This document shows positions 15,542 through 25,313 of a DNA stretch of 42,544 nucleotides, one piece after another. The position numbers and the translations under genes are program-made. Below the pieces are notes generated by a model, which saw nothing but the letters and a program-made list of their open reading frames with translations, had not been told where the DNA came from and ran no database searches. How positions within the stretch are numbered: position 1 is the stretch's first letter; each line of letters starts with the position of its first letter. Origin of the DNA: Candidatus Gottesmanbacteria bacterium RIFCSPHIGHO2_02_FULL_39_14 (GTDB lineage Bacteria > Patescibacteriota > Microgenomatia > 2-02-FULL-39-11); contig MFJM01000012.1 in the NCBI GenBank assembly GCA_001779205.1, positions 7,294 through 49,837 on the forward strand, in the 5' to 3' direction.

Positions 15542-18274
15542 TTATCCTTTGTGATATGGGGCATTAATCATTCCACACTTTTTATATTTATATGGTCTTC
15601 TTGTTTCCGGATTAATCGCTCCGCACGGGCAGGGGTCGTTGCGGCCGAGTTTTTTCTTTGTTTGGGATGTGGAAGCTGCCGGGCTGACAGTTTGCTGACG
15701 CTGCCTTTCTCTTTGGGCTTCACCTGAAATTTTCGTCTGCTGCTCTCGCCTGACTGCAGAAAGCTGATCGGGAGATAATTGCACCTGAACTTTAAAAATG
15801 CGGTGGGCAATTTCGTAATCGATTGAGGAAACCAGCCTTTCAAACATGGAGAAGGCCTCGTTTTTATATTCAACCAAGGGATCCAACTGGCCGTATCCAC
15901 GAAGCCCAATACCTTCCCTTAAATCATCAATGGCATCCAAATGATCCATCCAAAAATTGTCGACAACAGAAAGACAGACCCATCTTTCTACCTGACGAAT
16001 GACAGGTTCCGACAATTGTTTTTCCCGTGCCTGATAGGTATCGCTGATTATTTTTGATAATAATTGAGTGATCTTATCCGGAGTTTTGGCAGTTATTAAA
16101 TGCTTCTGGATTTCCTGCCGGGAGGAGGGATCAAAAGGGATAATATCTGAAAATTCAGCCACTACTTTGGTCAGTTCATCTTGGGAATAACCTTCGGCGG
16201 CGTAGGTATTGGCGATATTTTCGATTTGGAACTTAATTTTTTCCACAATCATATCTTTCAAATTGTCACCCTCAACTACTTCATGTCTCAGACCATAGAT
16301 GATTTCCCTTTGTTTATTTAAAACATCGTCATATTCGACCAGGTGTTTACGGGTATCAAAATGAAATCCCTCTACCTTAACCTGGGCTTGTTCGATGGCT
16401 CTGGTGACCATGCCGTGTTCGAGGGGAACATCTTCGGGGAGCTTAAAAACCGTCATAAGTTTTGCTACCTGTTCACCGCCAAATAACCTCATAATGTCAT
16501 CGTCAAGGGCAACATAAAAACGACTGGTGCCGGGATCACCCTGACGGCCGCTCCGACCCCTTAACTGATTATCAATGCGTCTTGATTCATGCCTTTCAGT
16601 TCCTATAACAAACAATCCACTCAGTTTGACTACTTCCTTATGACTTTTTTCCCAATCGGAATGTAATTGGTTAAATTCTTTTTGGGAAATTTTATCTTCC
16701 AAAAGATATTTATTAGGAGGAGCACCGCCTAATATAATATCTACTCCGCGGCCGGCCATATTGGTGGCTACAGTAACAGCGCCTTTTTTACCGGCATCGG
16801 TTATAATGGTTGCCTCCCTTTCATGATTTTTGGCATTAAGAAGTTCATGCGGAACACCATTCCTTTGGAGCAATTCTGATAAAAGTTCGTTCTTTTCTAT
16901 TGAAGTGGTACCGACAAGTATAGGCTGCCCTGTTTTATGTATTTCTGAGATTGCCTGGGCTACCGCATTAAATTTTCCCCGTGGCGTTTTATAGACCAAA
17001 TCAGGTAAATCATGCCTTATCATCGGTTGATTGGTAGGGATGACAACCACATCAAGATTATAGATTTTATGGAGTTCCTCGGCTTCGGTAGCGGCCGTTC
17101 CGGTCATGCCGGCTAATTTCTGATACATACGGAAATAATTCTGCAGAGAGACGGTGGCCAGCGTTTTTGATTCCTGCTGGATAGTCACACCTTCTTTGGC
17201 TTCAATCGCCTGGTGCAACCCTTCTGAAAAACGGCGACCCTGAAGAAGACGGCCGGTAAACTCGTCAACAATAATAACTTGATCATCTTTAACAACGTAT
17301 TCCTTGTCACTCTTAAAGAGAGTTTTGGCTTTAAGGGCAGCTTCCAGGTGATGAACGGTTGCAAATTCCTTCTCGTAGAGATTGGGTACACCCATTATTT
17401 TTTCTATTTGGCCAATACCACTTTCAGTAAAATGAGCAGTATGGAGTTTTTCGTCAATGACAAAATCGGTTTCCGCAGACAATCTTTCAACTATTTTGGC
17501 ATAATCATAATATCTTCTAGTCGGTTCGGTATCGGGAGCAGAAATAATATGGGGTGTTCTGGCTTCGTCAATTAAAACCGAATCGACCTCATCAACTATG
17601 GCGTAATGAAAACCGCGCTGAACTAATTGGGAAACATCCGAGACCATGTTATCCCTTAAATAATCAAAACCGAATTCACTATTTATACCGTATGTGACAT
17701 CAGTCAGATAGGCCTCTTTTCTTGCTGCTGGACGCAAATTCCTCAAACGCCAATCGGTAGCACTCTTATCGATATAATCGGGATCATAGATGAAAGATTG
17801 GTCGTGGATCATGGCCGAAACCGATAAACCGAGAAGGTGGAAAATTGGACCCATCCAACCGCAATCACGTCTGGCCAGATAATCATTAACAGTGACCAAA
17901 TGCGTTCCTTTTCCGGTGAGGGCATTAAGATATAAAGCAGGAATGGCAGAAAGGGTTTTACCTTCGCCTGTTTTCTGTTCGGCAACAGCCCCGCGGTGTA
18001 AAGTTAAGGCTGCCATCATTTGGACATCATAAGGTTTTTCCCCAATAGTGCGGCTGGCCGCTTCCCTAACCAGGGCAAAAGCATAGGACAGCAGGTCATC
18101 CAATGCTTGACCTTCAGATAAGCGGCTTTTTAAGATAGCAGTTTCTTCCTTAAAATTTTCGTCTTTGAGTTTGACGACTTTTTCTTCCTCCTGATTGATT
18201 TGAGTCACTAAGACGGATAATCTGTTTATCTCCTTCTGATTGGAGTCAAAAAGTTTGCCCAGAAATTTAAGCAT
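15542..18274 (-). CDS. secA: Preprotein translocase subunit SecA
   Basis: MMAALTLHRGAVAEQKTGEGKTLSAIPALYLNAL, NDYLARRDCGWMGPI, YGINSEFGFDYLRDNM, RGRSGRQGDPGTSRF, C-terminal GRNDPCPCG zinc motif. Confidence 0.98.
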   Translation of the reverse strand: MLKFLGKLFDSNQKEINRLSVLVTQINQEEEKVVKLKDENFKEETAILKSRLSEGQALDDLLSYAFALVREAASRTIGEKPYDVQMMAALTLHRGAVAEQKTGEGKTLSAIPALYLNALTGKGTHLVTVNDYLARRDCGWMGPIFHLLGLSVSAMIHDQSFIYDPDYIDKSATDWRLRNLRPAARKEAYLTDVTYGINSEFGFDYLRDNMVSDVSQLVQRGFHYAIVDEVDSVLIDEARTPHIISAPDTEPTRRYYDYAKIVERLSAETDFVIDEKLHTAHFTESGIGQIEKIMGVPNLYEKEFATVHHLEAALKAKTLFKSDKEYVVKDDQVIIVDEFTGRLLQGRRFSEGLHQAIEAKEGVTIQQESKTLATVSLQNYFRMYQKLAGMTGTAATEAEELHKIYNLDVVVIPTNQPMIRHDLPDLVYKTPRGKFNAVAQAISEIHKTGQPILVGTTSIEKNELLSELLQRNGVPHELLNAKNHEREATIITDAGKKGAVTVATNMAGRGVDIILGGAPPNKYLLEDKISQKEFNQLHSDWEKSHKEVVKLSGLFVIGTERHESRRIDNQLRGRSGRQGDPGTSRFYVALDDDIMRLFGGEQVAKLMTVFKLPEDVPLEHGMVTRAIEQAQVKVEGFHFDTRKHLVEYDDVLNKQREIIYGLRHEVVEGDNLKDMIVEKIKFQIENIANTYAAEGYSQDELTKVVAEFSDIIPFDPSSRQEIQKHLITAKTPDKITQLLSKIISDTYQAREKQLSEPVIRQVERWVCLSVVDNFWMDHLDAIDDLREGIGLRGYGQLDPLVEYKNEAFSMFERLVSSIDYEIAHRIFKVQVQLSPDQLSAVRREQQTKISGEAQRERQRQQTVSPAASTSQTKKKLGRNDPCPCGAINPETRRPYKYKKCGMINAPYHKG

Positions 18275-18324
18275 AGAGGTCTTTATTGTACCATGCTTTA
18301 AGCTGAAAAATCAGGTATTTATGG

Positions 18325-18996
18325 CTATTTCAGAAGAAGTATTTTGCTGTACGGGTAATTGATAATTATCTCGACTGTGGAAAAAATCTGTGTACACAGG
18401 TTATGAAATTCTTCGAATTCATTATTAAAATCGGAATGATAATGACTGTTAAATAGAATCAATCCGTTCTTTTGACGACTTTTTTGCAGCAAGTTCAAAA
18501 ATCTTGGACTTCTGAATTTTTGCGGATTTTTATAGCCAATAAACAGATCAACCACGATAAGCGAAAATTTTTCCCTGTTTAAAAGAAGATAATATAGAGC
18601 GTCATGATTATGGATCTTTAAGTTACTTGAGTTTCTAATACCAAATAAATCACGGGCGATTTTAATCATAACCGGATCTATATCAACGGCGGTAACTTTA
18701 ATTTGCGAATCTACCCGGTGAAGAAGCCTGATAATATCACCGCCTCCCAGACCTAAAACTAGGGCGTTTTGGACATTTGACATTTGTCCCGCCGCTTGCG
18801 GGATCCCGCTGAGGCGGGAACTTTTGACATTTGACAGAGCTTTTTGCCACATGCCGGTGATGGTCCCCCCTGTCTGTTCGGCTCCATCCACATAAATCAC
18901 TTTTCGGCCTCTTTTTTGGACAACCTGAATATTTTTATTAATATCGGATTTAAAATCGGCGATAATTTTCGGAAAAAAAATTGATGAAAATTTCAT
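18325..18996 (-). CDS. Spermidine synthase-like methyltransferase with an in-frame palindromic insert
   Basis: NALVLGLGGGDIIRLLHRVDSQIKVTAVDIDPVMIKIARDLF; LIVVDLFIGY. Confidence 0.82.
   Translation of the reverse strand: MKFSSIFFPKIIADFKSDINKNIQVVQKRGRKVIYVDGAEQTGGTITGMWQKALSNVKSSRLSGIPQAAGQMSNVQNALVLGLGGGDIIRLLHRVDSQIKVTAVDIDPVMIKIARDLFGIRNSSNLKIHNHDALYYLLLNREKFSLIVVDLFIGYKNPQKFRSPRFLNLLQKSRQKNGLILFNSHYHSDFNNEFEEFHNLCTQIFSTVEIIINYPYSKILLLK
18772..18836. repeat. GC-rich double palindrome flanked by GACATTTGACA direct repeats
   Basis: GACATTTGACA at 18772-18782 and 18826-18836 (54-nt period) flank CCCGCcgcttGCGGG atCCCGCtgagGCGGG. Confidence 0.75.
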
Positions 18997-19150
18997 TTTT
19001 TTTAAAAAGCAGAATTAATTAAAATCCTTATATAAAGCTCCGGTTTAAAAATAAACTTGACAAATATGGTAAAAATAATGTTATGTATAAATAACCATTA
19101 TTTATGACTTATTATAATAAATTAAAATACCTAATTTTTACAGATATAAC

Positions 19151-20617
19151 ATGAAATATCCTGCCGGGATAGCTTCGCCTTCGACAATTACCGATTTCCC
19201 ACAATTAGAAAAAATTTCTGAACCAAAATCGAAACTTTCGAGAATTAAAGTTAATGGGGTGGCTAAAATTTCCGCCCAGGTTAAAGATTTCGGCATTCAG
19301 GTGGTTGTCAACAATAAAATTTTCCGTTTAAGATATCCCCCTTCAATATGGAACCGTTTTCCCAAAACACACAGAAAGATACTCACTCAGAATATTGCTT
19401 TCTCTATGACTTACCACTTGCCATACCTTTTTGACTCTCTTAAGAAAATGCAGTATAACCTGCCGGTTCCATTGTCGGAAGCATTTTTTTATAAAGGCTT
19501 TTCCCAGGCATTACCCTCTACAGCGGTCATGCAGGACGGAGGAGATTTCCGGGTAACCTCCAATCTTTTAAGAAGGCTATATGATGTGGAATACGTTTAT
19601 TCCAATAAAAAAACAGACATTCCTCCTTATAACCGGACCAGTTATGAGGATTGTGCTGTCATGCCGTTTACCTTCGGCAAAGATTCACTGTTAACTTTTG
19701 CCATTGCAAGGGATTTGAATTTGACCATTCATCCGATTTTTATCGCCGAACCTTATTCACCTTATGAGGAAGTAATAAAAAAACTTTTAGCAGAAGGATT
19801 TAAAAAAGAATTCCGGACGCGAATATCTTTTTTAAGAAACAGCATAGGCGTATTACGGGAGCCGGACGACGGCTGGATAGGATGGGAAATGCAACTTACC
19901 CAGTACTCACTGATGTTGCTGCCATACGTCTACTACAGCCGGGCAGGCTATATCCTTTTTTCCAACGAACAAAGCTGTAATGATACAGTAGTTGACAGTG
20001 ACGGGTTTAGATACAATCCGGTTTTTGAGCAGTCGCATTCCTGGCTGCTGCAAAATTCCCTGATGACCTCCATCATCGGAGGCAACTCATTATCCATCGG
20101 ATCTCTATTGGAACCCATTCATGAGATTGCCATTGAACGAATACTCCACAGAAGATATCCCAGTATTGCAAAATACCAAAGTTCCTGCGACCTTCAGCAT
20201 AAGCCGGAACACACCGGCCGATGGTGTGAGTCATGTTCCAAATGTGCCAGGATATACATCTTTCTTTTAGCTAATGACATTTCTCCCAAAACGGTCGGTT
20301 TTAAAAGAAATCTGTTAAGGGACAAATATCATCCTTTATACTCAATATTTAATTCCAATAAGATTAAGGATTTCGGGTATGATCAGAGTCAGGCAGGACG
20401 CGAAGAACAAATATTGGCCATGTTTATGGCATACAGAAATAACCATAAAGGACCGGTAATGACTTCCTTTGCCCGAAAATACCTCAATTTTGCCAGAAAA
20501 AATGAAAGGAGATTAAGGCAAAAATATTTCGGCATTCACTCAACCAAAACCATACCTTCGGAATTAAAAACCCGAGTTGTCAATATTTACCGGCATGAAC
20601 TGCGGAAAGTAATCTGA
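19151..20617 (+). CDS. PP-loop (adenine nucleotide alpha-hydrolase-like) protein, paralog A
   Basis: PFTFGKDSLLTFAIARDLNLTIHPIFIAEPYSPYE (PP-loop variant) and GRWCESCSKCARIYIFLL. Confidence 0.6.
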   Translation: MKYPAGIASPSTITDFPQLEKISEPKSKLSRIKVNGVAKISAQVKDFGIQVVVNNKIFRLRYPPSIWNRFPKTHRKILTQNIAFSMTYHLPYLFDSLKKMQYNLPVPLSEAFFYKGFSQALPSTAVMQDGGDFRVTSNLLRRLYDVEYVYSNKKTDIPPYNRTSYEDCAVMPFTFGKDSLLTFAIARDLNLTIHPIFIAEPYSPYEEVIKKLLAEGFKKEFRTRISFLRNSIGVLREPDDGWIGWEMQLTQYSLMLLPYVYYSRAGYILFSNEQSCNDTVVDSDGFRYNPVFEQSHSWLLQNSLMTSIIGGNSLSIGSLLEPIHEIAIERILHRRYPSIAKYQSSCDLQHKPEHTGRWCESCSKCARIYIFLLANDISPKTVGFKRNLLRDKYHPLYSIFNSNKIKDFGYDQSQAGREEQILAMFMAYRNNHKGPVMTSFARKYLNFARKNERRLRQKYFGIHSTKTIPSELKTRVVNIYRHELRKVI

Positions 20618-21968
20618 TCTCCTTTTTGAGATTTTCCAGCTCGGATTTATAGATTGGGAGCAGTCTATTTTTTAATTCCCCGGGAACGCTCTCGGTTGAA
20701 TACAGACGAAGAACTTTACCCATCAATAATTTTATGTTTTTTTCCACCCTGAATAGATACTTTTTTCTGAATATGATCATAAGCTCGCCGTTATTCCCCC
20801 GAAGATAGGCTAAATAAAAAGCCAATAATATTTCGGCATTACTATTCAGAAATTGAGGCCAATCAGAAATCCTGTTCTTCTCAAACAAGTTACCATAATA
20901 TTTACTTTTATCCTTTTTAAGTAAATTTTCATAAAATCCGACAAATTCGGGATCGATGCCGAAAGAAAGGAGAAAAAGATACATTCTGGTGCAGGCAAAA
21001 CAAACACCGCACCAACGCTTTACGGCTGATTTTTCATCATCTCCGCAGCAGGATAGATGATAGCGGGCAAAAGCGGGATAACGGTGATGGAGAATATAAA
21101 CGGCTAAAAATTCATATAAGGGTTCTATCAGGCTGGAGGCATGCGCTTTTGAGGCAAAAAGACGCAATAAATGATTGAGGTTAAGAGTCCATTGGGATGA
21201 CTGCTCGTAACGGTAGTAGGTTAAAAAACCTTCCTTATCCGTCTCGATTTCATCATTATTATGTTCATTAGAAATAAAAAAATAAGCCGCGCGGCTGTAC
21301 CTGATAAAGGGTAATAACAGCAGAAGGTATTCCATAATAATCAGATCCCAACCCCACATCTGGCCACCAAATTGGCGAAGATTCCCAACTTCCAGATTGA
21401 TAATGTTTAATTTTGTTTTAAACTGACGGCTAAATTCACCTTTAAATTTATCCCTGGCCTGTAGTTCATAAGGGCTTTGGGGTTCGTCCATAAAAAAAAG
21501 TTCCGATTTCAAGCCCAATTCTTCCGTTAAAGCCAGGGTAAGAAGACTGTCTTTACCGAAAGTAAAAAGGATAACCGCCTTTTTTTTATCCGGATCATCA
21601 ATTTTTATTTGCGGATAGCAATGGGGAACCCCGGTGAAGGATAAACTAAAACTGCTGTTAAATGATTTTTTGAGAGCAGAAACGGTAGATTTTTTATAGC
21701 AGGAAACTTCCAGAAGAGAATAGACCAATCCGTGAACGTAAAGTGAATAAGCTGCAGGCGGCGGAAAACGGTAGTCTAATTTTACTTTTTGAAAGGCAGG
21801 TAAATTATGGGTGAAAAAATAAGCTGCCGTTTCCGCCAACGGCAATTTCAATAAGTTTGGGTAATTTTGCCAGATTTTAAAAGGATAACAGTGGTTATAT
21901 TTCTGCATATTGAGAAGGATGCTAAATCCGTCATTGTTGACTTTGGCCGAAACGCTTATTTTTTTCAT
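20580..21968 (-). CDS. PP-loop (adenine nucleotide alpha-hydrolase-like) protein, paralog B
   Basis: LFTFGKDSLLTLALTEELGLKSELFFMDEPQSPYE and KRWCGVCFACTRMYLFLL, collinear with paralog A. Confidence 0.6.
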   Translation of the reverse strand: MKKISVSAKVNNDGFSILLNMQKYNHCYPFKIWQNYPNLLKLPLAETAAYFFTHNLPAFQKVKLDYRFPPPAAYSLYVHGLVYSLLEVSCYKKSTVSALKKSFNSSFSLSFTGVPHCYPQIKIDDPDKKKAVILFTFGKDSLLTLALTEELGLKSELFFMDEPQSPYELQARDKFKGEFSRQFKTKLNIINLEVGNLRQFGGQMWGWDLIIMEYLLLLLPFIRYSRAAYFFISNEHNNDEIETDKEGFLTYYRYEQSSQWTLNLNHLLRLFASKAHASSLIEPLYEFLAVYILHHRYPAFARYHLSCCGDDEKSAVKRWCGVCFACTRMYLFLLSFGIDPEFVGFYENLLKKDKSKYYGNLFEKNRISDWPQFLNSNAEILLAFYLAYLRGNNGELMIIFRKKYLFRVEKNIKLLMGKVLRLYSTESVPGELKNRLLPIYKSELENLKKEIRLLSAVHAGKY

Positions 21969-21987
21969 CCGAACTCAAAGGAACAGC

Positions 21988-22548
21988 TTATAATCCTAAT
22001 TCCGAACTTATTGACTGCATTGCTTTTAAGGCAAGATCTATAAAATCTGGCAGTTTCAGATTTAATTTTTCCTGACACATTTCTATTTGGATGCGGTTGA
22101 CTCCGGCGGCAAAGTGTTTAACCGGGAACTTATGAAGGACGGAGTCAACCGTGACATTCTTCAGTTTCCTGCCTTTAACCAGGGCAACAGCTACAATCAG
22201 ACCGGTCAATTCATCACAGCAGAAAAGTGCCCACTCAAGATTGTTATGAGGCGGGTTTTGTCCGGTATGGGAGTAATTGTGAGAAAGAATAGCGCTTAAC
22301 AATTCTTTATTTGCTTCTCCTGCCTCCTTTAACCACCCGGCCATTTTAATTGTATGAAGTTCAGGATTTTCTTTGACTTCCTCATAATCACCGTCATGAA
22401 GGAGTCCGACAATTCCCCAGAGTTCTTCATCCTCCCCAAAATGTTTGGCCAATGCTCTCATTACTGCTTCAACGGAATAACAGTGACGCCGCAGATTGGC
22501 ATTTTGCATATGCGTATGAAGCAATTCAAGAGCTTGTTGTCTGGTCAT
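21988..22548 (-). CDS. HD domain phosphohydrolase
   Basis: NLRRHCYSVEAVMRALAKHFGEDEELWGIVGLLHDGDYEE...HTIKMA...ILSHNYSHTG. Confidence 0.88.
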   Translation of the reverse strand: MTRQQALELLHTHMQNANLRRHCYSVEAVMRALAKHFGEDEELWGIVGLLHDGDYEEVKENPELHTIKMAGWLKEAGEANKELLSAILSHNYSHTGQNPPHNNLEWALFCCDELTGLIVAVALVKGRKLKNVTVDSVLHKFPVKHFAAGVNRIQIEMCQEKLNLKLPDFIDLALKAMQSISSELGL

Positions 22549-22558
22549 AAAGAACCTT

Positions 22559-25204
22559 TTATTTATACAGTTTCAAATCCCGAGTCAAGAATGCTAAATC
22601 CTTGGTTTTTCCCGCTAATAGCACGGCATGGTAAACAAGATCTTTTTCTTTTATCTTGGAAAGCGCTTGTGTTAAATCTTCATCGGTGCCCGTATCAAAC
22701 ATCACCTCCGGATAATCCACACAAAAAATTCCCATATTTTTTGCCTTTACGACAATATTTTTTATTTGTGCAGATGTGGCTCCCAGAATAACAAACGGGT
22801 ATTTTGATATACCTTGATGGACATTTCCATCTGCATCTTTTAAGAGAGGATCCCCCATCCATGACTGATCCAAATACCTGCCAGCAGACAGAGACATATG
22901 ACCCAGGGCATTTGATGCCCTCCCTTTATCCAAATCGCGATTTATAACTGCTACTATTTTTCTTTGCCTGTAATCATACTTTACATCCGATTTAATGAAT
23001 TTACTGATTTTTAACTTTCTCCCGTCCGCCGTAATTATACCGGCATCGGTTACTTCCCCTCCGCAATATTTTGTAATTGTGTCAATTGCTTCTTCTAGGG
23101 ATTTATTCACCATTTTTTCATCTATATCGTAAATTCCATCAACGTTAAGAATTATGTTTTTCGTTTTATCGGTTATTTTTGTTCTTTCTGCATCCCGATA
23201 ATTATAATCCAGATTATAGGGGCCTATTTGATCGCTATAAATTACTTCTCCTTTTTGTATTTGAGTAGCCCCTTCAACTCCTAAAAGATCTATAGTTTCT
23301 CCGTGCTGAGCAACTTTTACCATAACCGGCAAAACCATTTTATCCAAATCAAAAGCGCCTAAACTCACCCGGTTTTTTATGACAATTAAGTTATAGGCAT
23401 CTACACATGTATTAACCGTATACAATCCTTTCGCCTGAGCGATTCTGCGAAGCAACGCTTCCGGACTCGGACGCCGGGAATGCAAATCCACATTCATCTT
23501 TTGATACATTTGCCGGTAACTTTGAATTTCAGGAAAGGTATCGATCTTCTCCTGGGTCAGATTTTTATTTAATTTCAAGACAGTATTTTTTTCGTCTTCG
23601 AGTGAATCATCTTTTTTCCTGACAGTAATATTACGTATTACAGCATATCCAATACACGCGGACGGATATTGTGAAGTAAATTGCGGATCAAGAGAAATGA
23701 CTTCACCTGTAACAGGTGCGGCAGTTTTTCTGATAATTGCTTTTTGTTCCGGTTTAAGGGTCGGAAAAGGTATGACTTCTTTAATAGACGGAGTGTTAGT
23801 GAGAAGCATAACAACCCGATCCATACCTATACCCAAACCGCAAGCCGGGGGAAAACCGTGTTCGATAGCTTCCAAATAATCATAATCAGTCTGATGTGCT
23901 TCTTCAAAACCGGCCTCTTCTCTCTTTTTTTCTTCAATAAACCGCTGTTTAAGGTCGACGGGGTTATTAAGTTCCGTATAGTTATTTCCTATTTCTAATC
24001 CGTTGATAAACATTTCAAACCTTTGAGTAAAGCGGGGATCCTCGCATTTTTTGGCCAATGGGGAAACTTCTATCGGATAATCATATATTATTGTTGGCTG
24101 AATAAGCTGTTTTTCAACAAAAACTTCAAAGGCAAATGCCATGACTTCACCCAGACTCCGCATTTTATTCATTTCAGCGGTTAATTCGTCGGAAATTTTA
24201 TTTCCGAGAACTGCTTTTTTAGCTTCATTAACCGTTTTCCATTGCATCGGGTCCAGAGGTGTATATTTTTTCACTGCTTCTACAAGACGATAGCGTTTCC
24301 ACGGCCGGGCAAAATTCAATACCTTATCCTGGTATATTACTTTTAGTTTGCCCAGAACATTTTGGGTTACATATTCCAACAATTCTTCCACTATATCCAT
24401 ACCGTAGTGATAATCTTCATAGGCAATTTGAGCTTCAAACATTGTAAATTCCGGATTATGTTCATGGTCGACACCTTCGTTACGGAATACTTTGGTAATC
24501 TCATAGACTTTTTCAAATCCGCCTACTATCAACCGTTTCAAATACATTTCATCGGAAATACGCAGGTAAAAGTCCGCATCGAGTGCGTTATGGTGAGTTA
24601 TAAAAGGCCGGGCAAAGCCTCCGCCGTAAACCGGCTGTAATGTAGGTGTTTCAACTTCAAGATAATTTTTATTATTAAAAAAATCACGAAAAGCCTGAAC
24701 TGTTTTACTTCTCACTTCCAGTCTTTTACTGACATCAGCGTTAAGAATCATATCAAGATATCTTTTCCGGTAGCGTTCTTCAATATCTTTTAATCCATAC
24801 CATTTATCAGGCAAGGGTCTTACTGATTTGGCTATTATTTGAAAATTATAGGCAAAAACGGATATTTCACCAGAGGCTGTCTTATCAACTTTCCCCTGAA
24901 CAGCGATAAAGTCCCCGATATCAATAAGAGGTATGAGATTAATTAAATTAATATCCAGGATATCAGCTTTTAAAACTGTTTGAATTTTCCCGCTGCCGTC
25001 AATAATATCTAAAAAGGCAATTTTCCCCTGATGACGGTAAGCAATAATTCTTCCTATAACTTTAGCTTCCTTTCCGATTCTATTACGGGCATCTGCGATC
25101 TTATCTTTTCTTTCGACTGTAGACGGAAATGGATCTATTTCCAGCGATCTAAGCTTGTCCAATTTATCCAACCTGGTCTTTATTAAAATATCTAAGGTTG
25201 CCAT
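22559..25204 (-). CDS. lysS: Class II lysyl-tRNA synthetase fused to a B3/4 domain and a DUF2000-like domain
   Basis: LysRS motifs (RSKTVQAFRDFFNNKNYLEVETPTLQPVYGG; FRNEGVDHEHNPEFTMFEAQIAY; GLGIGMDRVVMLLTNTPSIKEVIPFP); then YRQMYQKMNVDLHSRRPSPEALLRRIAQAKGLYTVNTCVDAYNLIVI...GAFDLDKM (B3/4); then KIVAVINRDLDKGRASNALGHMSLSAGRYLD...DADGNVHQGISKYPFVILGAT (DUF2000-like). Confidence 0.9.
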   Translation of the reverse strand: MATLDILIKTRLDKLDKLRSLEIDPFPSTVERKDKIADARNRIGKEAKVIGRIIAYRHQGKIAFLDIIDGSGKIQTVLKADILDINLINLIPLIDIGDFIAVQGKVDKTASGEISVFAYNFQIIAKSVRPLPDKWYGLKDIEERYRKRYLDMILNADVSKRLEVRSKTVQAFRDFFNNKNYLEVETPTLQPVYGGGFARPFITHHNALDADFYLRISDEMYLKRLIVGGFEKVYEITKVFRNEGVDHEHNPEFTMFEAQIAYEDYHYGMDIVEELLEYVTQNVLGKLKVIYQDKVLNFARPWKRYRLVEAVKKYTPLDPMQWKTVNEAKKAVLGNKISDELTAEMNKMRSLGEVMAFAFEVFVEKQLIQPTIIYDYPIEVSPLAKKCEDPRFTQRFEMFINGLEIGNNYTELNNPVDLKQRFIEEKKREEAGFEEAHQTDYDYLEAIEHGFPPACGLGIGMDRVVMLLTNTPSIKEVIPFPTLKPEQKAIIRKTAAPVTGEVISLDPQFTSQYPSACIGYAVIRNITVRKKDDSLEDEKNTVLKLNKNLTQEKIDTFPEIQSYRQMYQKMNVDLHSRRPSPEALLRRIAQAKGLYTVNTCVDAYNLIVIKNRVSLGAFDLDKMVLPVMVKVAQHGETIDLLGVEGATQIQKGEVIYSDQIGPYNLDYNYRDAERTKITDKTKNIILNVDGIYDIDEKMVNKSLEEAIDTITKYCGGEVTDAGIITADGRKLKISKFIKSDVKYDYRQRKIVAVINRDLDKGRASNALGHMSLSAGRYLDQSWMGDPLLKDADGNVHQGISKYPFVILGATSAQIKNIVVKAKNMGIFCVDYPEVMFDTGTDEDLTQALSKIKEKDLVYHAVLLAGKTKDLAFLTRDLKLYK

Positions 25205-25269
25205 AATAAATATAAATTGAATACTCTTACATTAATATAATTTGTATAATAATTATATTCTAGTATTAA

Positions 25270-25295
25270 AAAAGCCGGCTTGCGCCGGCATATTT
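25270..25295 (-). terminator. Rho-independent terminator after greA
   Basis: Minus strand GCCGGCgcaaGCCGGCTTTTTT downstream of the greA stop. Confidence 0.85.
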
Positions 25296-25313
25296 ATGAT
25301 TATTTTAGATCTA

